Positions 23,701 through 34,082 of a stretch of DNA of 64,000 nucleotides are shown here, in pieces. The translations under genes were made by a program, and so were the position numbers. Below the pieces are notes generated by a model, which saw only the letters and a list, made by a program, of their open reading frames with translations, was not told the DNA's origin and made no database searches. Numbering within the stretch: position 1 is the stretch's first letter; each line of letters starts with the position of its first letter. Origin of the DNA: Sclerotiophoma versabilis (Eukaryota; Ascomycota; Dothideomycetes; Pleosporales; Didymellaceae); NCBI GenBank assembly GCA_012274445.1, contig JAAROD010000080.1, positions 1,860,001-1,924,000 on the forward strand, given 5' to 3'.

Positions 23701-23813
23701 AGGGTCAGAAAGGGTTCCTTGATGACATCGGCGAATTGTGGGATGAAAAACAGTACGAAGACGAGTTCGATCTCGATGGTTTCTTGGGTAAGATGCAAGG
23801 CCCTGCGGCATAG
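17754..23813 (+). CDS. MOT1: TATA-binding protein-associated Swi2/Snf2 ATPase Mot1 (BTAF1)
   Basis: Exons 17754-17758, 17811-17837, 17992-23436 and 23486-23813 join in phase to 1934 aa, near the 1867 aa of the yeast protein. The first exon carries only ATG-AG; splicing gives SATRLDRLVTLLETGSTALI, matching the conserved Mot1 N-terminus. The N-terminal two thirds consist of HEAT-type repeats that grip TBP. The C-terminal ATPase has motif I DDMGLGKT (about 1355), motif II DEGH (about 1466), LSGTPIQNN, the SVGGLGLNLTGAD block and RAHRIGQKK (about 1796). The last exon restores LQRFKIDVASTVVNQQN and ends in an acidic tail. Mot1 uses ATP to remove TBP from DNA and so regulates RNA polymerase II transcription genome-wide. 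Nuclear. Identification is secure. Confidence 0.95.
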
Positions 23814-24720
23814 GATTTCCAGCCTCATCGCATCGATACCCCTTTTAGGGTCGCGGGACCACGTCCCTAAGTTGTTTGGTATACTGCCTCATGGGAATAA
23901 TGGTGTCATGGCGTTGGGTTTTGTTTACCTAGCAGCTGCTTGCAAGGCTGTATAGCATGTATAGGATAGCATGGACGGATCATGGATTGGCTCCATCATT
24001 CGACTTTAGCATGGCGTTGGATGGCTTTGACTGATCTCATGGAGATGTGTATGCTCATGCTTGTATTGGTAGATAGTATACCCACGAATGGGCTGTTCAA
24101 AGAATGAGTTTTATAAACAGAAGATGCTCATTACGTGCTGGGTTAAAGCGCGATTTCCGATCCCGTGTCTGCTGGCTCCATTCTCGACGACGTCAAAGAT
24201 CTCGGCATGGACTATGTTCTTTTGCAGCGCTTGGACATGCCGAGCCCACAATTGTGGATCGACAATGCGAGCCCAGATCAGGAGCGTGGCTTACTACGCA
24301 GTATAAGCTTTACCCCTTAGGAACGCTCACCCAGCGAACGTAACATATACTTACTGCCTACACACAAGTCATTGTCGTTCGCATATCTAGCCTTGACCTC
24401 ATCTGCGAAACACTAACCCCAGTTGGCTTCTCATGAGAACATGAGGACTCCTGCCTGCAATCTCTCCAAGTGTCGAAGCTCACGTGATAGGTGGCTGCCT
24501 GAATCTTGGCATCTTCATGATGGTTGTGCTTATATGTATGTTCAAGTGGATAGTCAGGTGATCTTACATCGTTCAAGTATAAAGATGGAGCCTGTTGCCT
24601 CATCTCTCGAAGCTATCGAAGTCTCTCGTCTCGATTCTCCCTGTTCAATAATGTAATATGTAAGGTTAATCACATTCAAACATTAAGCCACATCACCTTG
24701 GAGTCACCATTGGGTCCGCC
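23814..24720. other. Intergenic stretch after MOT1
   Basis: 3' region of MOT1 and promoter of the F-box-like gene. No coding region, tRNA or repeat is convincing here. Confidence 0.5.
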
Positions 24721-25578
24721 ATGTCCGCTCAAACCCCTTCCTTCCTCGATAACTGGCGAGCTCTGCCGGTAGAGCTGCAGCTTCGAATTCTCACGTTCGT
24801 CGTAAAGTTCGAACCATCGAGTCACGAACTAATATCATACCACCATCTCGATGGAGCACGATACTGGAATCACTTTCTCTTTCGGAACCTCATTGTTCCT
24901 CTCCTTTCCTGCTCTGAGGTAAAGGAACTTGTACTCGAAGCGTTCTACACACAAAACAAGTTCCGACTCGAGTACGTCGGCACGGAGAACAAGGGGTGCA
25001 AACCCATACACTTGCCTCCTCGGCTAGTACAGAGATTTATACGCCGACTGCACATTTCCCTAGGCTTCATAGATGCAGCCGGGGTTGAATTGCTGGTGAA
25101 AGCGGCTCGTAGTACCAGAAAGCTAGAGACTTTGACGTTCATGGACATATCGCTCTCGCCCCCTAAATATCGCGGTGTCAATATCGCCGATATTGAGACA
25201 ATCGAGTTCAGATCCAGATGCTTGAGGATTGCTTACCAGCATTACCCGATGGGTTCTCGAGAACTGGCGGATGCTTACGAGACCATATTGCCGAACAAAA
25301 TGACTCTCAGCGCTAACGTGGAAGACACAAAAACAATTTGGACAAGACTGGTGTGGAGAGCCGGTGTAATGAAGCGTAAAAACTATGTTCGAGAAGTGGA
25401 ATCCTGGGCTGCAGCGCACTGCATCGAACATGGAACGAGATGGACTGTGAAAGAGGTTGTCACGCAAGGGTATCGATTCGAACCGTACACGAGGTATGAA
25501 TGGCAAGATGGGCCACCCCGATGTAAATTGACAAGTCCACGGTCATCTTCGACACAATGTCGTCGCAGCCTTATCTAG
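24721..25578 (+). CDS. F-box-like hypothetical protein
   Basis: An intron-less frame of 285 aa beginning at the ATG 24721. Residues about 12-30 (WRALPVELQLRILTFVVKF) resemble the first helix of an F-box (LPxELxxxIL), the Skp1-binding motif of SCF ubiquitin ligase adaptors. Downstream are moderately hydrophobic segments such as LVQRFIRRLHISLGFIDAAG and TRKLETLTFMDISLS that could be degenerate leucine-rich-repeat-like structure. The C-terminal third is basic. Fungal genomes carry many such rapidly evolving genes of unknown target. The end after residue 265 is Ser/Arg-rich and could be intron read-through, so the true C-terminus may differ. Confidence 0.65.
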   Translation: MSAQTPSFLDNWRALPVELQLRILTFVVKFEPSSHELISYHHLDGARYWNHFLFRNLIVPLLSCSEVKELVLEAFYTQNKFRLEYVGTENKGCKPIHLPPRLVQRFIRRLHISLGFIDAAGVELLVKAARSTRKLETLTFMDISLSPPKYRGVNIADIETIEFRSRCLRIAYQHYPMGSRELADAYETILPNKMTLSANVEDTKTIWTRLVWRAGVMKRKNYVREVESWAAAHCIEHGTRWTVKEVVTQGYRFEPYTRYEWQDGPPRCKLTSPRSSSTQCRRSLI

Positions 25579-26257
25579 TTGCGGTCTTGGATGTGAAAGG
25601 AGTTTTCCTGAAGAAGAAAATCGCGGCGACGTAGATAGTCACTGCCAATATGTTACTAACGAAGCAGTTGAGAGTGCATACTGTAGATAGTGATAGCTAT
25701 TGGGATATGTTGGTTAGCTATATTCCCTTGACCAAGCTGTTGGTAGACGCTCGTCTCTAGACGAAAGTCTTGTGCAAAGGAACGGCTCTTGGATAGAGCA
25801 ACTCTACCGGTAGTTCCATCATCGGGTTTGAATAGAGCAAGTGCTTCATCATCTGGAATCACGAGGCGTTGGTAGCTCCTTCATGATCATGATTTAGAAA
25901 CAATCCCTGGACTACACTAAGATTTTCACAGCAACTGGTATTTCTTTTAGTATATTTTTGTGATCTTGATATCTCGAAGAAACAGTAAAATGCGCAAACC
26001 CAACACGTCCTCTAAGCGTGTTCGCCGGCGCGTGCGGGGTAAATTCACCCCACGCGTCGGTAACGTGCAAGTTTCCCCAACCTATTTTCGGACATCATCT
26101 CGGGAGTTGCCATGATGTGCGCGATGCTTGGATTGCCTGAAACGACTTTGTAAAGTGATTGAAGCGGCGCTGTCTGAGCAGAGCTCATAATCATTTACCC
26201 TCCCTGAGCAGCCTCAACCTTCAATTATTGGCATACCTTCAGACCTACTCCACTCCC
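25579..26257. other. Intergenic stretch before the dehydrogenase gene
   Basis: AT-rich around 25920-25990, then a GC-rich patch near 26020-26070 with facing GGGGT/ACCCC arms. No gene recognised; the right part should be the dehydrogenase promoter. Confidence 0.5.
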
Positions 26258-27272
26258 ATGATGTCTCCCTCTTTCATAACCTCTGGCCGCCCCAAAACAG
26301 CCATTGTCACTGGCGGCGCAGGGGGCATCGGTGCTCAGACCATACGCGCCTTCTACGCGCATGGCTGCAATGTCGTGATCGCGGATCTGCCATTTGCTAG
26401 ACGCTCTGCTGAGTCCCTCATAGCCTCCCTATCGGATCCAGATCGTGCATTATTTTATGAGACTGATATCACAAACTGGGAGGCTATGCGCAGCTTGTTC
26501 CGAACCACGAAGGAGAAGTTCGGCCAGGTGGATATCGTGATCGCCAACGCAGGTTTGATGGAAAGCAAGGGCTTCTTTGACTTCGAAGAAGACGAGAACG
26601 GTGAACTCACAGAGCCAACGGAAGCGTACAAAATCGTTGACGTGAACTTGAAGGGCTCAATGAACAGTAAAATTCTTTCCTTGCTGACTACCTCCATCGG
26701 GCTGATATGTCATAGCACTTAGACTAGCGATGCACAGCATGCAGTCGAACCCACCAGATGCTGATGGAGCACGGGGGTCGGTGATTCTCGTAGCATCAAC
26801 GTCTGGGTACTTTGGCGGCACCGGTGTTGTGTCGTACATATCATCCAAGCACGGTGTTGTTGGCTTAGCTCGAGCGTCCCAGCGACGAGCAAATGAGCTT
26901 GGTGTGCGAGTCAACGTAGTGGCACCCTTCTTCACTCCTACGTACATCACTACCGGCTACTCAGAGGAATGGAAAGAGAGAGGACTGCCAGCAAATACTG
27001 TCGAGGGCGTTGCTGACGTTATCGTGGCTACAAGCACAGATCCCTCGAGAAAGGGCCACAGCGTGATGGTAAGTGATGCCGAGCATTGAGGGTGTGGGGA
27101 TAGTGCTGATATTCTTTGCCAGGTCGCAGGAAGTCATGTAAGGGAGATTGAAGCAGCGAGAACAGTGTTGACGAAGGAATGGCTGGGAAAAGATATTGCG
27201 GATGTTATGGCGAAGGGAGGTAAGTTCTTTGAGGAAATGGGCGGCTACACACTGCCAAAAGCCCGCTCCTAG
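26258..27272 (+). CDS. Short-chain dehydrogenase/reductase (classical SDR)
   Basis: Exons 26258-26666, 26716-27068 and 27123-27272 (introns 49 and 54 nt) give 303 aa. The Rossmann dinucleotide motif TGGAGGIG sits at residues 18-25, followed by the acidic D in VVIADLP, the NAG motif (IANAGLM), and the catalytic set S164, Y177 and K181 (SYISSKHG), with the expected 13-residue Ser-Tyr spacing. The Asp after beta-2 suggests NAD(H) preference. The third exon supplies the C-terminal helix region (VREIEAARTVLTKEW) and ends ...GYTLPKARS. It resembles the 15-hydroxyprostaglandin-dehydrogenase-like group of fungal SDRs, but substrate cannot be inferred. Start chosen at the first of two adjacent ATGs. 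Cytosolic. Confidence 0.88.
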
Positions 27273-28214
27273 CCTCAACACCAAACAGAGAGGAAACATT
27301 GTAGTGACAGCTCCTGGCTGCAATAACATGCAAGGTTCAACTGTAAAGCTGGCTTTGAGGTGTGCTCTTTCCTTTGCTTCACAGCAAGAGCAACGCTAGT
27401 CGCTTACCTGGCGCGACTTGTATGGCGACACTGCCCTCGCCCACGGCGACTTCCATAGCGAGTCGCCATCATCCAACTGTAGTGATTTGCAAGTCACTTT
27501 CCAGTCTCATCACTCCCGTCTCGTCAGCCTTTTCTGCCTGCACCTTCCTGCCATTGCCGTCACCGTCCTGACAGTCCAGATGGGTCAAGCATGCTCGCTA
27601 TTCTCTGATTAACTCTATCGACCATGCGATGCACACAGCGGCTACAAAACGAAGTGAGCTTAGCACTATAGACGGTACCCGCTGCCAGGAATTGGCCACC
27701 CTTGCCACAGTTATAAAGTCTCATGACCTTGCAGATGAAGTGGAGCAGCCTCAAGTGCTGGCAACGGTATAGCAATGACATATGCTCGAAGTGGTAAGTG
27801 GTGCATAGACTTCCCAAAGATATGCACAGCAGGAACCAGCATGATTTGAGCATAGTCTATCTTGTCTGCTGTTCTGACATTGTATGTGTAGTCGTAGAAT
27901 CACTACTTCGATCTTGGTTATCCACTCACTGCTGCTGACATCGTCCAGCCGTCTTGATTGTTTCATACGGCATCTGTTGAATGTCAGAACAGAGGACAAC
28001 CGAGAACATCATGCTCATGTGTGTTTATGTAAGATTCAACGTCACATGGCGGCAGTAGACAGTCTAGGTTAAGATTAAATTTCCTCGTTCGTCTTTCTGG
28101 ATATGCTCATTTGTTAAAATAGCCGTCTCAGCTGTACTTTAGATAATATTTTTAGTGTCGTGATCACCTTCACCTCAGCTCAAAGCAAGGTCAGTATCCT
28201 CTCCATTTTCCAAC
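27273..28214. other. Intergenic stretch between SDR and cysteine-rich gene
   Basis: Mostly featureless. It includes an ATG-started 97-codon minus-strand frame (listed separately at low confidence) and an AT-rich patch near 28070-28160. Confidence 0.45.
27560..27853 (-). CDS. Doubtful small secreted-type ORF
   Basis: An ATG-started 97-codon frame with a hydrophobic N-terminus (MLKSCWFLLCISLGSLC) resembling a signal peptide and several cysteines further on. There is no family resemblance, no clear TATA box and no evident splice support, and the remainder is basic and His/Arg-rich like random translation. I list it because it is close to the genuine secreted cysteine-rich gene at 28215-28529, but chance is the more likely explanation. 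Confidence 0.2.
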   Translation of the reverse strand: MLKSCWFLLCISLGSLCTTYHFEHMSLLYRCQHLRLLHFICKVMRLYNCGKGGQFLAAGTVYSAKLTSFCSRCVHRMVDRVNQRIASMLDPSGLSGR

Positions 28215-28529
28215 TTAGAAGCTCTCGCACCCTGACTCAGGGCCTCCAATCTCGCACGACTTGCGGCAGAAGTCCTTTCTAGAGACTATGCAGTCGCAAG
28301 CGAGCTGGCAGGCGAACGCGCTCTGGTCTTTGCAGTGCTAAAGTCTACGTTAGCACACTGAGCATGCACAGTGGGGATTGCGAGGTATACACACCTTTTT
28401 GCAATTTTCAACCTCGGAGAAGCAGTCAGTGCAGCTAGGGGCATACTTGCCGCTAGATCCAGCGGCAGCGGTGTTGACGATGAGGGCCAGCACGAGGCTC
28501 AGAATGATGGTAGTGCGAAGTCCGAGCAT
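28215..28529 (-). CDS. Small secreted cysteine-rich protein (85 aa, effector-like)
   Basis: Two exons, 28529-28395 and 28337-28215, are separated by a 57-nt intron (donor GTGTGT, TGCTAAC branch, acceptor CTTTAG) in phase 0. The product has 85 residues. Residues 1-23 form a clear signal peptide with a long hydrophobic core and an NTAAAG cleavage region. The mature part of about 60 residues contains ten cysteines in a regular pattern (CTDC, CKKHC, then C-x3-C-x-C, C-x3-C and one more near the C-terminus), so probably five disulfides. A CATAAAA element lies about 80 bp upstream. Small size, secretion and dense cysteines fit fungal apoplastic effector, antimicrobial or hydrophobin-unrelated structural peptides; the spacing is not that of hydrophobins or CFEM proteins. 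Role unknown. Confidence 0.72.
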
Positions 28530-28607
28530 GGTGGTATATCTCGTTGGTAGTTGATATGTGAGTGGCCAACAAGAAAGGTATGAGAAAGACAGTAGGCAGA
28601 GTTGTGG

Positions 28608-28614
28608 TTTTATG
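28608..28614 (-). promoter_or_regulatory. TATA-like element of the cysteine-rich gene
   Basis: CATAAAA on the minus strand, about 80 bp before the ATG at 28529, in otherwise mixed-composition DNA. Confidence 0.4.
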
Positions 28615-29416
28615 TAAGTAGTGGGCTGGAGACCAAACCAACGATCAAGAGCGAGGTGAAGGTGCTAGAGCGCGGCTTGAACCGGAGTGAAAGCGATTGC
28701 AGAAAGCTCGATCATTACCGCTCCACCTCTTTACCTACTTCCTACTTTCGCATCCACGACAATCAGCGCCACAACGTTCCAACCTTGGCTTCGCCTCCCC
28801 GCGGGGTTCGAGCTTGAAGTAATGTCCCGTGCTCTCGACGGATCACGCGTCATTGTTAGCTGTCTAGGCGCTCAGCCCAAGAATGACTGCATTCTACAGT
28901 ACCTCATACTCCCTTTCTTGTACTACTAAGCACTTCACGTACACCCGAGGAATCAAGATGCCTAATACCACGTTCCTCAGTGCGTTCTCGATCACGTCAA
29001 GTGACTACACCCACAAGAACGAGAGATGCGAATAGAAAATGAATCTTGCTGGATTGGACCTCATTCCGTGACAGCTGGAGGCCTTGTACGGACTGCGTTG
29101 CATCGTGGGTTTCTGCGTTAGTAGCTATGCCAGGCTGTGTTGGAGATCGCAAATGGATCCAATCCTAGACACCCGTCCATGTCTTTTCTATGCACATGAC
29201 ACGGCCACAAAGGGAACGCCGTGGGCTCAAACGCCTGTCAAAAGTGACTTCGTGATGAAAGAGTCAAGATATCTGGTCGTCAACAGCTCACATTCATGCT
29301 ATACTATGCTTTTAGATATCATGCAACCCAAACATTCTCAGCAATTCGACGTTCTCGTCCCCGGCCGATCACAATTCAGTAGTAAGAACCTCCGATGGTG
29401 TCCAAATGAGTCCTCT
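28615..29416. other. Intergenic stretch between divergent and convergent neighbours
   Basis: Upstream DNA of the cysteine-rich gene and 3' region of the GMPPA-like gene. No coding sequence or RNA gene recognised. Confidence 0.45.
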
Positions 29417-30860
29417 CTACATGATAACCTCATTCGAGACATCGCGCTTCAGCTCCTTGTATGGCAAGCACACACAGTTCTGCACCCTGACCTCGTCGCC
29501 CACTACACAGTCCTTACCCAGGATGGTGATACTCTGTACCTTTACGCCGTTCTTGATGATGCTTGTCGTGTGGCTCGTGACCGGCAGCGCGGTGCCCTCG
29601 ACACGCGCCCATGCGCCAACCTTGCTGTGCCACCCAATGATGGTGTACATGACGCACGCGTCGTGCTTGATCTCGCTGTCCTCAAGGACAATGGACTCCT
29701 TGATGCGTACGCCGGCACCGACGGTGACGCGCGGGCCGATGGAGACGTTGGGGCCGAGTTTCGCGGTAGGATCGATGTGGGCTGAAGGGTGAATGTAGAC
29801 GGGCGGGATGAGGTTCGCAGAGGGTGCAGCGAGCTCTTCGGAGCCAGACTGGAAGGCTTTGAGGAGGTAGAGGGCGTTTGCTGGGACGGCAGAGCCAGCG
29901 GTCTTGATCTGGCGCCAGAAGTCCTTGGTTTCCAGGACGAAGAATTGGCGCGAGTCAGCAATGTCGGAGAGGACGTCCTGCTCAAGGCGGATTACGAGGT
30001 TCGCCTTGTCCTCGTCGTCGTCTTCACCCTGGTAGAAGGATGAGTCGAGGTTCTCGGAAGACGGGTAGGAGAGCAGGCGTGGGCGCTCGGTGCGGCGCTT
30101 GATGGCGGAGCGAATGGCGGGGAAGATGCATTCTGTGGAGAAGAGGTAGACACCGCAGTTGATGAGGTTGGAGATGTGCCCCTCGGGCTTCTCGACGTAG
30201 TGCAGGACGCGCTTGGTGTGGGCGTCAGAGACAATGCATCCGAAGTTGGAGGCCGACTCGTTCGCTACTCTTGTTCCCAACATGACGGCCTCGGCGTCCT
30301 TGTCGTCGAACAGATTCAGCATCTCCTGCAGGGGGAAAGAGGAGCAGATGTCGGCGTTGAGGACGAACAGCTTCTCGGGCCTGCCCTTGAGAATGACGTC
30401 GCGGAAGTGGTAGAGGCCGCCGGCGGTGCCCAGAGCCTGGTATTCGCGCAGGTACTTGACGCTCAGCTGGGGCCATGTCGTGGAGACGGTGTTGATGAAG
30501 GGCTGGAAGACGGACTCCTCGTAGTAGCCGACAATGAAGACCTCCTTGATATCGGGCACGGCTGCTACGGCGCGGAAGCAATGCTCGATGATGGGGTGGC
30601 CGGCGACGGGGAACAGTGGCTGGTGGGGTCAGTTGGCACGACGCAGGGCTGATTGTTGGCATACGCACTTTAGGCAGCTCCATAGACAGAGGCCTAAACC
30701 GTGTGCCGCGAGACGGTCCTCCGACCTGCAGTTGTGAGCATTGGTTGCGCGGTGCTTGGGGTGCTCAGAAAGTAGGTACCAGGATCACCGCCTTGGTGGA
30801 GCCGCTGTGGCGCGACGGGCTCTTGGAGCGCAGCGAGAGGGACGGGGCTTGCAGGCTCAT
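29417..30860 (-). CDS. GDP-mannose pyrophosphorylase alpha-type subunit (GMPPA-like)
   Basis: Exons 30860-30780, 30725-30669 and 30619-29417 join in phase to 446 aa (introns 54 and 49 nt). Splicing builds the nucleotidyltransferase signature TKAVILVGGPSRGTRFRPLS followed by PKPLFPVAGHPIIEH. The insertion in the GGxxxGTRxRPLS loop, relative to the GG-GTRLRPLT of catalytic GMPPB, is characteristic of GMPPA. Next come the Rossmann-like sugar-nucleotide domain (FVLNADICSSFPL, VEKPEGHISNLINCGVYLF) and, from about residue 310, a left-handed beta-helix of hexapeptide repeats (IDPTAKLGPNVSIGPRVTVG). GMPPA pairs with GMPPB and, in animals, acts as GDP-mannose-sensing allosteric subunit; a regulatory role in this fungus is inference. 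Cytosolic, feeding glycosylation and cell-wall mannan. Confidence 0.9.
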
Positions 30861-31528
30861 CTTGACGGTCTGGCTTGTTCAAGGTGAGATTTGTGAGGGG
30901 AGAGAAGGGGTGGTGCGAAAGCAATTGCGTATCTGGCCCTTGGACGAACTGCTAGACCCTTGTTTACGGCGTGGTGGGGCTCACCGCTCACCTAGCGTCA
31001 CGCCCCCCTTTGGTCACACATTCACTCGACAGCCCCCCTGGAATAGCATGGCAGAGCGTGTCGGCGCCCAGAACACCCACGTTGTCAACTCAGGACGTCA
31101 TTTGCGACTATGGCTCGATCGTACATGCATTGCTCGAGTCGATCAGGTGTTCCCGAGACCGTGCATGACTTCTGTACGTCGAGCGAAACCTCCAGCACGC
31201 GGTCTTGATCCTCTTATAGGCTCAGGCCAGGGACCTTATGATAATGGTAGTTGTAGTGTTAACTCACAGGAGATACATCACCGTGTAGACGTGAGAAAGA
31301 ATATCAATGGCAATATCCCTGATTAGGAAAGAGTAGCCGAGGCTTCCTCGCTCGCCTCTTGACTCCGCCATTTCTACAACATCAGCCTGAACCGTCAACA
31401 TCCTAGAGAGGCTCTTGCTCGCATATACAGCTTGCTTTACAAGACCCAGCATTGGTGAAATCTCGAGACACTAGCGTAATACAGGATTGGGATAATCCAA
31501 GAAAGAGGAGCCACCGTACCTTTTGATC
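30861..31528. other. Shared upstream region of GMPPA-like and dioxygenase genes
   Basis: 668 bp separate the two divergent start codons and must carry both promoters. No gene or repeat stands out. Confidence 0.5.
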
Positions 31529-32761
31529 ATGGCCGTATACGACATGGGCGATGCCCTGAGTACCGCGCGGAGCAGGCACACCACCAACACAGCCTCAAAA
31601 AGTCCTTCCAATCCCACAGCAGAAAGTAGCGAACGTTATGACCGGCCCATCGCAGCCGCACAAGAAGACGGACTGCCCATCATCGACATCTCCTCATTTC
31701 TGGACCCGAACTCACCAGAGGAAGAACGCAAAACCACAGCGAAAGCCATCAACGCAGCATGTATAAACTACGGCTTCTTTTACCTAACCGGCCACGGCAT
31801 TCCCATTGCCAAACTAGACGAGATCATTGACCTAGCCCGGCAATTCTTCGCTCTCCCCCTCGAGCAGAAGAACAAGATCAAGCGCTACGACGCCGGCGGT
31901 CCTGAAGGCGGTGATTCTGCACGTGGCTACCAGGGCCTGGGCGAGAACGTCACCGGCGGACTGCAGGACATGCAGGAAGCAATCGATTTCTACAGGCCGT
32001 GGGACGGGCCAGAAGAGCAAGGCGACGGCGGTCCGGGGACGAGGAAGACGCTTCAGGGCCCGAATCTGTGGCCAACCGAACCGAGAGAGTTGAGGCCCGT
32101 GTATGAGGAGTACATCGCGCAAGTGACGGAGGTTGGGCGTGCACTTGTACGTGCCATAGGCGTGGCGCTTGATCTTGGGCCTGCGGCAACCAGCGCGCAT
32201 CGAGGCGCTGAAGATGAAGACGTGTTTGCCAGGCATTGCGATGAGAGCTTTTGGGTTATGCGCATGATCAATTATCCGCCCTTGGCTCCGTCTGTTAGGC
32301 CCACCAGCTCTAAGCAGAGTGAGGGAGAAGACGACCTGAGCCAATTCTCCTGCGGCGCTCATACGGACTACGGCTGCGTCACCCTCCTGCTCACAGACCC
32401 GACTCCCGGCGCTCTGCAGGTCCAGCTCAAAGACGGTACTTGGCTCCCTGCGGACCCCGTTCCTGGCGCGTTCGTCGTCAATATCGGAGATATGATTGAG
32501 CGGTGGACAAACGGGATGTGGAAGAGCACCATGCACCGCGTGATCCACAGGGGTGATGGCGGTGTCCATGGGTCTGGCGGAGGGGGCAGGGTCAGCGTTC
32601 CATTCTTCTTCGAGCCGAATTTCGACGCGATAGTCAAACCGCTGCAAAAATGCATAAAAGACAGTGGAAGGCCAAGCATACACGATGGCAGCACGTACGG
32701 GGAGCACTTGCTTACGAAAGTGTTCAGTAATTTCTACTACAGCAAAAGAACAGACTGGTAG
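31529..32761 (+). CDS. 2-oxoglutarate/Fe(II)-dependent dioxygenase (IPNS/ACC oxidase family)
   Basis: An intron-less frame of 410 aa from ATG 31529. Residues about 45-110 hold the N-terminal DIOX_N block (LPIIDISSFLD, INYGFFYLTGHGIP). The C-terminal jelly-roll has the iron ligands H278-x-D280 (GAHTDYGCVTLLL) and H336 (TMHRVIH), and the 2-oxoglutarate-binding R354-x-S356 (RVSVPFFFEPNFD), so all catalytic residues are present. Such enzymes hydroxylate, desaturate or cyclise small molecules; fungal members range from thymine-pathway to secondary-metabolite enzymes. No biosynthetic cluster surrounds it, so substrate stays open. An alternative start lies four codons downstream (MGDALST). Cytosolic. 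Confidence 0.9.
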   Translation: MAVYDMGDALSTARSRHTTNTASKSPSNPTAESSERYDRPIAAAQEDGLPIIDISSFLDPNSPEEERKTTAKAINAACINYGFFYLTGHGIPIAKLDEIIDLARQFFALPLEQKNKIKRYDAGGPEGGDSARGYQGLGENVTGGLQDMQEAIDFYRPWDGPEEQGDGGPGTRKTLQGPNLWPTEPRELRPVYEEYIAQVTEVGRALVRAIGVALDLGPAATSAHRGAEDEDVFARHCDESFWVMRMINYPPLAPSVRPTSSKQSEGEDDLSQFSCGAHTDYGCVTLLLTDPTPGALQVQLKDGTWLPADPVPGAFVVNIGDMIERWTNGMWKSTMHRVIHRGDGGVHGSGGGGRVSVPFFFEPNFDAIVKPLQKCIKDSGRPSIHDGSTYGEHLLTKVFSNFYYSKRTDW

Positions 32762-32862
32762 AGCCCCAAAATGCTGCCACCATCACTCCCACGCATTACG
32801 TAGACGCAGGTAACTCTGAGCATCGCACCACCATCCCCTCACCCATTGAATCCACACCCAGC

Positions 32863-33582
32863 TCAACAGTCAAAAATCTCAATCTCAACGCCCTGCTTGA
32901 ACTCGACGTCCAGCTCCCCATCCCCACCCTCCTTCGTAGGCCGAGCTACGTACCCACCGACACCAACACTCCACCCCTCCTCCTCCGCAAAGAACCAATT
33001 CACCTCTCTCAGCGGTACACGCTCCTCGGACCCATCCTCTTTCTTGACAATCCAATACACCCACAGACTCTTACCCAGCACATCGCCCTCGCGCCTAGCC
33101 TCGATAGTAGCACTGGGCCTCGACTCGTTCCCCGCGAACGAGGGGATGGGGACCACGCTCCAGTCTGCCCAGATATCGCAGCCCACAGTGCTGATGTACG
33201 GCTTGCCGTAGTACCACTCGATGCCCGTCTTCAGCCACTTGGTCTTGTCGTCCGGGACGCCGGGCTTGGTAAGATGCAGGAGCAGCCCGGCTTGGTCGTA
33301 TTGTCTCAGCTGGTTGCCAGGTGGGAGGGAGAAAGTCAGGCGTGCGCGCTGGAAGGAGGGGAGTTTGTGAGTGGGCAGCGACGAGGGGTGGGTTGGAGCG
33401 TTGAAAGCATTGTGAGAAGGGGGTTTGCGCCAGATGTCTGTTCCTGGTGGTGAGGAGAGGGTGAAGGGTTTGAGGGTAGTTGTGGTGGTGTTGGTGGTTG
33501 AGGCCATTGTTGCGGCGATTGGTAGCAAGTATAATAAGGTGAGGAGATGCGAGATGCGAGGTGAGAAGAGGGAAGACAGCAT
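32863..33582 (-). CDS. DUF1349 family protein
   Basis: One frame of 239 aa. The core matches DUF1349 (concanavalin-A-like fold; yeast relative described as regulation of enolase protein): TLSSPPGTDIWRKPP near the start, then QYDQAGLLLHL, KWLKTGIEWYYGKPYISTV and the C-terminal ...WSVGVGGYVARP block. Two ATGs are possible. The first, at 33582, adds 25 residues with a hydrophobic run (ISHLLTLLYLLPIAAT) resembling a signal peptide; the second, at 33507 (MASTTNTTTT), gives 214 aa and a cytosolic product as in most homologues. I consider the second start more likely but report the longer frame. The stop codons of this gene and the dioxygenase lie about 100 bp apart (convergent). Biochemical role unknown. 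Confidence 0.82.
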   Translation of the reverse strand: MLSSLFSPRISHLLTLLYLLPIAATMASTTNTTTTTLKPFTLSSPPGTDIWRKPPSHNAFNAPTHPSSLPTHKLPSFQRARLTFSLPPGNQLRQYDQAGLLLHLTKPGVPDDKTKWLKTGIEWYYGKPYISTVGCDIWADWSVVPIPSFAGNESRPSATIEARREGDVLGKSLWVYWIVKKEDGSEERVPLREVNWFFAEEEGWSVGVGGYVARPTKEGGDGELDVEFKQGVEIEIFDC

Positions 33583-34082
33583 GACTGGTACTTATACGTT
33601 TGGTACAGAGCCACGTGCAGGTAGGAAATGGATTAGCAACACGAGTCAAGGTCGGAAGTACCAGCCAGCTCAGGCATGGTAGCTTCCTGAAGACGATGAA
33701 GGCGTCTTATAGATCCACAATGCGGTGGCGCGGACAGCCATTCCGACGCTGTTACGCCCTAGCATGCGGCATGTCGTGATGCAGTGAGGGGCTGCTCTTG
33801 GCAATGGAGTGTGAGGCACCTGCATTTTGCAGGCAATATTGCATTGTGGAGTGCTGCATGTTGTCAGCTGTCAAATCGTACTTCGAGGAGTGGTACCTGA
33901 CATGATCGACCCAAACCTTACTTGAAAGAGCGGGGAAATGCGAGCTCTTGGCGACAGCGTCCGACATTCAGCCAATCAGATGAGCCCAAATTTGCTGATT
34001 AATTAATGCGTCTGTGGCTCGAGATGGTGGTACAGGTAATTGATTCAGGTATTTACAAGTTGCAAGATTCTGCTCTACTTTT
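33583..34082. other. Intergenic stretch between DUF1349 and complex I genes
   Basis: Promoter of the DUF1349 gene and 3' region of the NUO-30.4 gene, both on the minus strand. Nothing else recognised. Confidence 0.5.

Noticed and set aside
29084..29785. 233-codon plus-strand frame antisense to the GMPPA-like gene
   Set aside because: Shadow of the beta-helix coding region; no ATG-supported start or motif.
31832..32707. 291-codon minus-strand frame over the dioxygenase
   Set aside because: Antisense to all catalytic motifs of an intact enzyme; low-quality composition.
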